NCBI GenBank assembly: GCA_937944855.1
Contig: CALFAY010000007.1
Coordinates: 1-35,322 of the forward strand
Reading direction: 5' to 3'
Source: an uncultured Planctomycetota bacterium
GTDB lineage: Bacteria; Planctomycetota; Planctomycetia; Gemmatales; HRBIN36
DNA length: 35,322 nt
A program made the position numbers and the translations under genes. The notes under the pieces are model-generated. The model had not been told where the DNA came from, did not search any database, and saw only the letters and a program-made list of their open reading frames with translations. Shown piece after piece: positions 1 to 9,100 of this stretch; the first letter of the stretch is position 1; every line of letters begins with the position of its first letter.

Positions 1-1568
1 CCCCAGTCTTTGAGCTTGCCGACGAGGTAGTCGAGCGTGTCCTTGAACTCGGTGAAGAGAAGCAGCCGCTTCTCCGGGTGGTCAAAGAACCCTTGCTCGT
101 GCATCAAGTCTTTCAGGCGGGAGAGCTTGGCCTCGACGCCGGCCTGCTCGACCGCCTTCGCCTGTTCCGCGAGCTGTCGCAGTTCGGTGATCTCGGTCCG
201 CACTTCCTCGGCATTCCCGGCAAGCGAGACAGCCTCCAGCATCTCTTCGAGGCGCTCGCGATCGGCATCGTCCATTTCCTCCAGTTCTTCGGCGTCGGGC
301 AGGTCAGGCGGGGCGGTGCGGGCAATCTCCTGTGCCTTCTTCAGGCCGACTTCGAGGCGCTTGGCCCGGTTCTCCAGGGAACAGTAAACGGCATGGGCAC
401 TCGAAGCCAGCCGGCGTTGGTAGAGGGCCATCAAGAACCCGACGGCCCGAGCGCGGGGATCGTCGCCGGCGGCAGCGGCGCGAGCGCTCTGCCGCTTCAC
501 GAACCGCGTCACGGCCTTGTACAGCTCGAACTCCGCGCCGTCGATCTGAAAACCGATGGTGTGGGGAATGCGCCTGGTGAAAATCTTCTTGGCGACCCAC
601 GCGCCGTCCGCTTGGCGTTCGGGGAAGTAGACCATCGCCTCCTTGGTGCGCCGCAGGTAGAACGGGGCGCGCCGCCGGTCCATCGCCTCGCGGATCGACT
701 TGACGTCAGCATAGGCATCGGCGTCGAGCAGCCGCAGGAACAGAGTGAAGTTCTCGGGGTCGCCTTTGTGCGGGGTGGCCGTCAGCAGCAGCAGGTGGTC
801 CGTAGTATCGCGTAACAGTTCGCCGAGCTTGTACCGCAGGCTCTTGTGGGACTCATCGGCGGCCGACATCCGATGGGCCTCGTCCACAATCACCAGATCC
901 CAGTGGACCTGTCGTAAACTGGGTAGGATCTTTTCGCGTTTTGCCAGATCGAGAGATGTAATGACTTGTTTTTGTTCAAGCCACTGATTGACCCCGAACT
1001 GGCTCCGGATGTCATGACCTTTGAGGACGATAAACGTCTCGTCGAACTTCTCCTTGAGTTCGCGCTGCCATTGGAAGGCGAGGTTGGCTGGGGCGACGAT
1101 CAGGATGCGTTCGCACATCCCGCGAAGCTTGAGTTCCTTGACGAGCAGTCCCGCCATGATCGTCTTGCCCGCCCCCGCATCGTCGGCCAGCAGGAAACGG
1201 ACGCGGGTCAATCTGAGCAGGTGATCGTACACGGCTTCGAGTTGGTGGGGCAGCGGATCGACGCGCGAGATGGACAGTCCAAAGTACGGGTCAAATTCGT
1301 GAGCTATGCCGAGGCTGTAGGCCTGGATACCGAGCCATAACCGGCCGCCACTGCCATCGAAGGCCATGTCGGGCTCAAGAATACTGAGGGTGGTGAGGTC
1401 AGCCTCGGTCATCGTGACGCGGCGGTATCGTTCCGATTGGACCCCAACCAAACCAAGAACCCAGTTCGAAGTCCCCAGAGGGGATACCGTCTCGACCCGC
1501 ATAGGTTCGTTGAAGATCGGCCCCCTGAGTATCTGGCCGACACGCAGTTGCTTTCTGTTGGCGGTCAT
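1..1568 (-). CDS. SNF2-family DEAH-box helicase, N-terminal part (cut by left edge)
   Basis: The first 522 residues of a superfamily 2 (SNF2/RapA-like) helicase are visible; the rest lies left of the window. An N-terminal domain of about 100 residues precedes the motif PLPHQ (Q-motif-like). Then come motif I LADDAGAGKTI (Lys135), motif II VDEAHRM (Asp229-His232), motif III LLLTATPHKGD, and LRRTKEAMVYFPER, which is typical of SNF2-like helicases that carry large inserts. The region before the cut is charged and probably coiled-coil, and the frame leaves the window at the start of helicase lobe 2 (FTEFKDTLDYL). ATG at 1568 is the first good start; there is no clear Shine-Dalgarno. Relatives of this architecture, often with DUF3883 or beside DUF1156 methylases, occur in phage-defence loci (DISARM DrmD is a cousin). 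A defence role is inferred from family and context only. Confidence 0.85.
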   Translation of the reverse strand, partial: MTANRKQLRVGQILRGPIFNEPMRVETVSPLGTSNWVLGLVGVQSERYRRVTMTEADLTTLSILEPDMAFDGSGGRLWLGIQAYSLGIAHEFDPYFGLSISRVDPLPHQLEAVYDHLLRLTRVRFLLADDAGAGKTIMAGLLVKELKLRGMCERILIVAPANLAFQWQRELKEKFDETFIVLKGHDIRSQFGVNQWLEQKQVITSLDLAKREKILPSLRQVHWDLVIVDEAHRMSAADESHKSLRYKLGELLRDTTDHLLLLTATPHKGDPENFTLFLRLLDADAYADVKSIREAMDRRRAPFYLRRTKEAMVYFPERQADGAWVAKKIFTRRIPHTIGFQIDGAEFELYKAVTRFVKRQSARAAAAGDDPRARAVGFLMALYQRRLASSAHAVYCSLENRAKRLEVGLKKAQEIARTAPPDLPDAEELEEMDDADRERLEEMLEAVSLAGNAEEVRTEITELRQLAEQAKAVEQAGVEAKLSRLKDLMHEQGFFDHPEKRLLLFTEFKDTLDYLVGKLKDW

Positions 1569-1811
1569 CAGCGTTTGCCAAGTAGGATTGGTTTGCAATT
1601 TGTGGTAGCAGAAGAATCGTAATTCCTCAGTCTCTTTCAGACAATCTACACTGCTGAAAACTCCTGTATGACGCGGGGATCCAAGGGCTAACTTCCTTCA
1701 AAACCAGGGCAGTCCCAGCCGCAGCTTAGGTACGGTACACGATCCACCGCAAACCTCGATAGTCCCTGCTCGGCCGGTCACTTCCGCCATCCAACTTTGG
1801 TCGAGGACCGC

Positions 1812-1982
1812 CCATCTCCGACTCTGCTTCTGCCAGCATGGCTCCACACAAAGTCGCCGCAGGTGCTTCTCGGTGATCGGGTCGCGGCCGGATTCGACGA
1901 GCGGCAGGAACAGAATCTCTTCCTGGATCTCCGGGGCTAAGTGCGGCAGGTTCGTGACCTGCGTGATGCGCGGCTGGGTGAC
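1812..1982 (-). pseudogene. Degenerate HTH fragment of a recombinase-type protein
   Basis: One minus-strand frame reads VTQPRITQVTNLPHLAPEIQ, then EEILFLP, GRDPITEKHLRR and a basic tail ending RRW. I recognise this pattern (GVS-PRITQ-LNL-LAP-IQE-ILFLP, then GRDPITE) from helix-turn-helix segments linked to site-specific recombinases of planctomycetes and phages. The frame has no start codon and is broken by a TGA just upstream of the fragment, so it is a remnant. It begins about 60 bp beyond the 3' end of the tRNA-Arg gene, a typical place for integrated elements. The family assignment is from memory of the motif and is moderately certain; the broken state is directly visible. Confidence 0.5.
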
Positions 1983-2043
1983 TCAGGCCAGGCGAAGTAG
2001 CTGTCAATTTGCGGGCAGGACGATCCGCTTTGAGAAGAGGCAG

Positions 2044-2117
<74 letters not shown>

Positions 2118-2136
2118 AACCAGTGGGATCAAGCGT

Positions 2137-2165
2137 ATCCTAAGGTGATCGCCCGGTTCCGTCAA
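2137..2165 (-). promoter_or_regulatory. Sigma-70 type promoter of tRNA-Arg
   Basis: On the minus strand, TTGACG (2165-2160) is followed by a 17-nt spacer and TAGGAT (2142-2137). This is a near-consensus housekeeping promoter whose start point would fall about 13 nt before the mature tRNA 5' end. Confidence 0.7.
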
Positions 2166-2301
2166 CGGTGCCTTAAACGGACCGGGTTGCTTCCTTCGGG
2201 GCGAGGCCCTGTCGCTTCCGGCTACCGCCTCCTATCAGTATCTCCGATGAGCTTCGCCCTGCCCCGATTCGGCAGCGTCAGCAAGAAAGGCCGCTTTTGC
2301 C

Positions 2302-2550
2302 ATGCCTGACGAACCACGCAATCCGTTCTACGATCTGCTCATCGCGGTCAGCGTCGTCTTCGTCATTACCGTGTTGGCCTACGCCCTGGTACCGCCGCAG
2401 CACCAGCCCGCCTGGCTGTTGCAGAACGGCTGGATCCTCCTGCTCATCGAAGTCGCGGCCATCGTGTTGTTTGGACTGCTGAGCATGGGGCTGGACCGCT
2501 GGCGAACGTTGCGGCAGCCCCCTGGCCGGGATCCGTCGCAACAGCCCTGA
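2302..2550 (+). CDS. Small two-helix membrane protein, unknown function
   Basis: This encodes 82 residues. Two hydrophobic segments are clear: about residues 13-30 (LIAVSVVFVITVLAYALV) and 42-62 (WILLLIEVAAIVLFGLLSMGL). The protein ends in a short basic, proline-rich tail, so the short N-terminus and the tail would lie on the same side of the membrane. An AAAGG lies about 11 nt upstream of the ATG. I do not recognise a family. It stands alone between the tRNA gene and another short protein gene. Confidence 0.6.
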   Translation: MPDEPRNPFYDLLIAVSVVFVITVLAYALVPPQHQPAWLLQNGWILLLIEVAAIVLFGLLSMGLDRWRTLRQPPGRDPSQQP

Positions 2551-2720
2551 CCGGCCCGACCATCGCCGCTGCCTGTCGTGTCGGAAGGGAGTTTCGACCC
2601 CACAAAAACTGCGGGAAAAACAGGGGATTTGGTTGCCTCTGCTGCGGACTTGATCTAGGTTTGAGTTGAACCCCCTCTGGCGGCTGCAAGCCGAGTCCCC
2701 AGGAACAGTCAGGTGAGCCG

Positions 2721-2870
2721 ATGTTGAACCCGGAGTTGGTGCCGGTGCTGGCCGTGGTCTCGATCCACTGCATCTACCGGCTCTATCAGTATGCCCTGGA
2801 GCGCCGTCGCCGCATCTTGCGGGAACGGGTCGCCTTCATGCTCTGGATGGCCGCCCAGAAGTGTCAATGA
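2721..2870 (+). CDS. 49-residue small protein, unknown function
   Basis: The ATG at 2721 is preceded by AGGTGAG, one of the better ribosome sites in this window. The peptide begins MLNPELVPVLAVVSI (hydrophobic) and continues with an arginine-rich amphipathic stretch (ALERRRRILRERVAF) and a short hydrophobic end. A short membrane-associated peptide with a basic cytoplasmic helix is plausible. The length is low, so chance cannot be excluded; the ribosome site and sensible composition favour a real gene. A terminator-like hairpin oriented for plus-strand transcripts lies about 250 bp downstream. Confidence 0.45.
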   Translation: MLNPELVPVLAVVSIHCIYRLYQYALERRRRILRERVAFMLWMAAQKCQ

Positions 2871-3116
2871 CCTGACACAAGCCGGAGCGAGTCCTTCGCA
2901 GAAGGCATCGTCAGCGTTTGACGGCCATCGCCCCATGAGCTAGCTTTGCATCGAAACCCGGGTTCCCCTCGCCGGTGTTCGCCCCGCCCACCAGCAGGAG
3001 GCTCTCCGACTGATCCAAACTTCCCCGTGAGAATTCATTCTTCCCGAGCAACGAACTCGGGCGTCCTCGGGCCAGCAGTTCGCCGATGAGGCGATGCCTT
3101 GGCATCCTCCACCGAG
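2871..3116. other. Intergenic stretch with no convincing gene
   Basis: This gap lies between the 49-residue ORF and the terminator hairpin. The minus strand has a 64-codon ORF (2911-3105) containing LLLVGGANTGEGNPGF, but it has no ribosome site and I cannot assign it. No tRNA, IS end or repeat array is seen. Confidence 0.4.
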
Positions 3117-3165
3117 ACAGGGGTTCCTTGCACGCCTCTGGCGTTGTGAGGGCCCCTGTTTTTTT
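3117..3165 (+). terminator. Rho-independent terminator-like hairpin, plus orientation
   Basis: ACAGGGG (3117-3123) pairs with CCCCTGT (3153-3159). An inner stem pairs CACGCC with GGCGTTGTG, and seven T residues follow directly (3159-3165). The T-run is on the plus strand, so it would end transcripts from the small gene at 2721. It also lies 28 bp past the stop of the converging macroglobulin gene, where the GC-rich stem could act too, but there is no T-run in that direction. Confidence 0.65.
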
Positions 3166-3192
3166 GTGCGAGGATCCTGTCCAGCTTAACGC

Positions 3193-6100
3193 TCAGCGAT
3201 CCACGATGCGGATCTTCATTTCGTCCGAGTTGCCCTTGAGTTCGGGAGCGTACATGGCACTGCCCCGGGCCGGCAGGGCGCTGAAGCTGCCGGGAATCTC
3301 GGCCCGGAGCCGATAGCTGACGCTGTGTTTGCCCCGGGCCAGCCAGCGGACGAAAAAGCAGACCCGCTCATCGCGGAACTCGACATAGGCACCCATCTCG
3401 TTGCCGGTGTAGCCGCTGCGGACCTCGATCGGCTCGAACCCGGCCGCCTTCATGTCCTCGAAGATCAGGTATTCGTAGTCGTTCTTGGATTCGATCTCCA
3501 GTTCCACTTCGACCAGATCGCCGCTGGTCACCTGCGACAGGTTGGGCAGCTCCGTCCGCTGGTACTTCTCGACCTTCTGATCCAATGCCTGACCTCGGAC
3601 ACCCTGCACCTTCACTGTCTTGTCCACCGGTGTGAGCTTGTAAAACTTGCGATTGACCTTCACTTCCAGACCGGCGCGGGTGATGAAGTCCTCCAGGGTG
3701 AAATTGGTCAGGTAGGCATTGAAGTAGAGTGGACCGTTGCCCTTCTTCCGCAGCTCGAGGAGGTGTTCGCCATCGCTGATGGCATCGCCTTCCAGAACCA
3801 AGGTTCCGTCGAAGGTGAACAGATTGTCCGCGGTGATCGCCGTCTCCTTGAGTTTCTTGCCGTCGAGCCAGACTTCGACGGTCAGATCGGGCCGATCCTC
3901 GCCGCTGGCCTGCAGGAACTCAGCCAGGGCTTCGATGGCGTAGGCGGTGTCGCGGGTCGAGTTCCAGTAGGTGGCGTGCTTGCGGTTGTTGAGCAGATAC
4001 TTGACCAGGCGGCTGGGCCGTTCGTCCTTCGGGTTCACGCGGCTGAGCAGCTTCACGTAGAAGGCGTTGGCCTCGGTCTCGCTGCCGTGCCAGTACCACC
4101 ACGGGCTGTCCGCCGGCAGACGCAGATAGGCCGTCTGGTTCTCGTCGTCGAGCACCAGGAATTGTTCGATGTTCTGGAGGATCATGGCCAGCTTCTCGTT
4201 TTGGCGCTGCTGGTGCAGGGCCAGTCCGTACAGGGCCTTGGCGTACACCGGCAGCTTGGTCCGGTCGCGGTAGAGGAACTCGAGCATGTCGGCATCGGCG
4301 ACGTCGGACTCGACCAGGACCATGTACACCAGAGCGTCCACGGCGTCGGCATGCTCCTTGTAAGGATTGATCTTGCCGGCAGCGTTTTTGAGCTTCTGGA
4401 CCTGCTCGGCCTGATAGCTGCGCAGCCAGGCGACGCCCTGTTCCAGCATGCCGGGCGGCAATTCGACCCCGTTCTGCCGGGCGACGTGCAGGCCATGCAC
4501 GACCACGGCCGTGGTGTGCGGATAGGAGCGTTCCCCGTAGCCGGAGAACCAGCCCCAGCCGCCGTCGGAGCATTGCATCCCGGCCAAGTCGCGCAGACCG
4601 GCCTTGACCATGTTCTCGACCTCGGCCTCGTCGAAGACGGGGTTCCGGTCGAAGCGCTTCCAGCCCTCGGCCCGTTTCTGCGGGTCGCCGATCTCCTGGG
4701 CGTTGAGATTGGCCCGTTTGTCGCGGATGGCCTTGAGATCGAGATTCATCCGCTTGAGGATGTTCTGGGTAATGACCGTGGGGATGAAGCGGTTGAGGGT
4801 CTGTTCCGTGCAGCCGTAGGGATATTCCACCAGATAAGGCAAGGCGTCCACCATTGCCCCGGCCAAGGTCGGCGACCAGCGGACTTCGAGGCGGGTTTCG
4901 TTGATGCGTCGCTCCTTGGGGACGCGCAATGCGACCTTGCCCGACTCGAACTCCGGCCGGATGACGCCGCTGAAGGAATCCATTTTGAGCATGCCGTGGA
5001 CGTAGACCGGGAAGGTCATCTCGACGGCGTCGGATTCTTCGTCGGTCAGGGCCTTCATGCGGACGACGGCCTGCCCCTCGCGGAGCACCTTGACGGTCCA
5101 ATCGACCCGCTGCTCACCGCCAGCAGCGATTTCGACCTGGCGGTTGGCGTCGCCGACCAGTTGCAGCGTGCTGCCGTCGAGTTCGAGGGACACCGCGACG
5201 GACTTGGGACTCTTGAGGTAGTTGTGGACGTTGGCGGAGAGCACCACTTCGTCCTTCTCGACGAAGAAACGCGGAGCCTGGAGGCGGACCAGGAGGTTTT
5301 TGCGCGTGACGACTTCGGTTTCACCCTCGCCGACTTGCGTGCCCTGGCCCATCGCCCAGCATTTCACTTTCCATCCCGTGAGGTTCTCGGGCATCTTGAG
5401 GCTGACCTCGGCTTCGCCACGGGCATCGGTTTCCAGAGCGGCCACCCACAGGGCAGTATCGGCGAACTGAGTGCGGACGGTCGGCTGCACCGGTTGCAAA
5501 GCGCCCGGACCCGCGCCATCCAGGAGAGGCTTCCCATCCGCCTTGCGTTCCGCTGCGAAATTCTGAAGCTCACGCCCGGCGGTGGGAGCAGGAGGGGCAG
5601 CCTCGGGAGCTGGGGCGGCTCGGTCCATTGCAAAACCTCCACCGCCGCCGAGTCCGCCGCCGAAACCTCCACCACCTTTGAAGGCGAGCGCCTCTTGCCG
5701 CCTGCCTTCCTTCGTGGCAAGGGCGTCGCTCTCGGCCATCTCGTCCACCACGCCTTCACCGAAGATGCCCAGGTTCTGCATGGGAATCTCGGTCGGCCGC
5801 AGCAGTTGCCAGAAGTGCCGGACGTTGCTCAGCGTGGACGGGTGATGGTGCCGACGCCATTGCCAGAAGAACGCTTTGATCTCCGGCACGTTCGATCCGC
5901 CGCTGATGTATTCCACGCTGCGGTCATAGATGGTCAGCACCGTGGAACCGACGAACGGTTCGCCGAAGTAGTCGGTCAGCTTGATCTTGACCTTGGCTTC
6001 CTGCCCGGGCAGGAACTCCTTGGCGCTGGGTTCCAGGGTCACGTTGAGGACGCGCTTCTGCGGGGGGACCACGATCTCGCGGACTTCCTCAAACACCTTT

Positions 6101-9100
6101 CCATCGGCGACGGTAAGCGCCTCGACGAAGAAATTGGGCATGTCCTTCTGGACCACGCCGATCTCTTCCACGGAGCTTTTCCCATTGAGCCGGATGATCT
6201 TCGGCGGCAGATACACGCCGTTGGTCGGTCGGACGAACAGGGCCACGGTGCCGTTGTCGCGGTTGGTGTTGATGAGCAAGCGGACCGTGTCCCCGGGGGC
6301 GTATTCGGTCTTGTCGGGGATCAGTTCGATGTCGTTGAACCGGAAGGCCCGGCCGTCGAAGCCTTGGCCACGAATCACGAAGAGGTAGCCGCCTTCGATG
6401 CTGTTGCCCTTGGCGTCGGCGACAAGGTAAGAAATGCGGAACTGCCCGGCCTCGGAAGCGGCGATCTGTTGTGAGGCCCGGCCTTCGGGATCAGTATCGA
6501 TTTCCCAAGACTGAACGGGTGTTTCCGTTGGTTTGCGGCCCTGATCGTAGCGGACGGCGTAGAGGGTGAGTTTGCCTTTGCCCTGGACCGGCTTGCCATC
6601 AGGCGTGCGGGCGGCGAGATGCGCCTGGATCGTGTCGCCGATCCGGTAATGCCCCCGGTCCACCCAGACATGGACCTTGAACGGCTTGCGGGCGGCGATC
6701 ACCTCGCCGCTGCCGACGATGGTGCGGCGGGACTGATCGGTCACTTCCGCCGTGATCTGGTACTTGTGGTCGGTGTCGCCGTGAAGTTCTTTGGCCAGGA
6801 ACGTGTCAATGAGCACCTTGACAGTGCCGTCGGGGCCGATCTCCACTTCGTTTTCCATCACCACTTCGGGGGGATCGGGGGGCAGGCCCCACCACCACGG
6901 CAGCGGCTTGCGGCAGCCCCATTGAGCGAACCCGGGATACCAACCGTATTCGGGCGAGAACCACCAGTAGCCGGGACCGTACAGCCAATCCCAGGGCATC
7001 GGGGCGAACCAGTGGGTGGCATGGGCGGTCCGGAGCACCTTGTACTTGACCCGGGCGTTGACGACCGGGGAGCCGAAGTAATAGCGGGCCTGGATGGTCG
7101 CTTCGATGGCGTCGCCGAGCTTGACCGGCTCCTGGGGAGCTTCGACCTTCACCTCGAACTCGGGTTTCTTGTATTCCTCGACGCGGAACGATCCGCCGCC
7201 GTGATTGGGGATCATCAGCGAATAGACGCCCAGGGGCGCATCGTTGGGCAGAACATATTCCCCGGCCAGGCCGCCGTATTTGTCCGCAGTCAGGGTCTTC
7301 TCGAAGACATCCTTGCCCATCGGATCCTTGATCTGCACCTGGAACGTCTGGCCTGCGAATGGCGAGGTGCCTTTCTGGTCGTACTTGGCGTGAGCGACCC
7401 AGAGCTTGAAGCGGACCGGCTGCAAGGGCCGATAGACCGGCCGATCCGTGATCGTGAAGACTTTGGTCGCCTCGTACTCGGCGTCGTGCTGGCGGCCGAA
7501 CCAGACGTGATTGAAGCCGAGATGGGCGAGCCGGCCGTCGGCGGTGCGAACGATGGCGATGACCTGCCAGTTGCGGTCGGCAGGAAATTGGTTGCTGGTG
7601 AGAAACGCCTGGCCGTCGGCATCAGTGACGGCCTTGATCTGCTGGCTCAGGACGCGGAAGTTGTTGGTCCGCCCGACCTGCTCCTGCCGCCAGCCGAAGA
7701 ACGTGACGTTGACGCCGGACAACGGCTGGCCCGTGGCGGCGTCGGTGATGAAGTACAGGCTGCGGCCTTCCAGCATCTTGTGCACGATGAGCGTGTCGTT
7801 GAGCCAGAGGATGATGCGCGTCGTGTTGCCGTTGTTCATCGTGCCGGTGAGCAGATAGGCCCCGGCTTTGTCCAGCGGCGTCGTGATCGTGATCACGGAG
7901 TCAACGTGCTCCGGTCGCGGCTTGAGGTCCTGCGCCCAGGAGGCGACACGCCTGGTGACGTACTTCGATTGCCGTTCTTCCATCAGCCGCCAGCCGATCT
8001 GCTCCACGTTGACGCGGTTCCAGTCGAGCCGGGCCGGGTTGCTGCGGAGATAGGCCATCACATCATCGAGGAACTGGCCGACGTTGATTTCCCAGGCCTC
8101 GAACTCGACGCGGGTGGCGTTGCGGAAACGGAGGTCCACGGTGGCCTTGGTTCCGGCGGCGAAGGAGGAAACGCTCTCGAAGCGGCCCCAGTTGCCGACG
8201 ATCTGGTCGAGCATCTTTTGCCGCTGGTTGTCGGAGCCGGGACCATACTCGCGCAGGGCGGTGCGGACGGCCTCGGCGCCTTTGACGTACTGGCGGCGGT
8301 CGAGATAGATGCGGCTGAGGGCGTCCCGGGCGGCTTCGCCCTGCGGCGAGCGGCCGGCCTCGGCGATCTTGCGGTAGATTTTGATGTAGTTGAACTCGTC
8401 GGCAAGCGTGAACCGTTTGATGCCGCTGGCCAGCCGGGCGATGGTTTCGTCGTCGCTGAGGGTGTGCAGGGCGTAGGTGCCAGACTCATCCCTGCGGGTG
8501 TCGTCGGCGACAGGCAGGCCGAATCCGGCCAGGGTGTGAACGCCGAACTCGTCAGCGAGGAAATGGGCGAAGACGAGGTCAGCCTGAAGGGCTTTGCTCT
8601 TGTCGATCTCGGCGGCCTTGCGGAGCAGCCAGCGCCAGCGTTCGCCATCGCTCTTGGCCGTATCCCACGACTCAGGAACGGCATAGAAGATCGGCTTGCC
8701 GTCGGCATCCACCGGCGCGCCCTTGTCCTGCTGCACGCCCCAGCCCCGCCGCCAACGGAAGCCTTGGGCTTCGCCGTAGTCGGGCAGTTCCTTCAGATCG
8801 GTGAGGTACTGGAGCCGCCAGGAATCGGGGCCGAACGTGCCCGATTTCAAGAACTCCGCAAAGTTGAAATAGAACGTCGCTACTTCGCTTTTGGCGGGAT
8901 CGGCATCGGCCAGCGGCATCGCCTGCTGCATCAGTTGCAGAGTGCGGACGCGGTCCCGTTCAAAGCTGCTGACGTATTTGCCCTGTCCCCGGCGATGGCC
9001 GCGGTGGAACTTTCCAGCGACGACAAAGCCGAAATGATTGATCTGCTGATACTGCTGGGCTGCCGTCCAGAGCAGACGCCAGTTCTTCGCATGGGCGGCG

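Noticed and set aside
2911..3105. 64-codon minus-strand ORF with GGANTGEGNPGF
   Set aside because: It has no ribosome site and no family I can name. The composition looks protein-like, so it may be a remnant, but I cannot support a gene.
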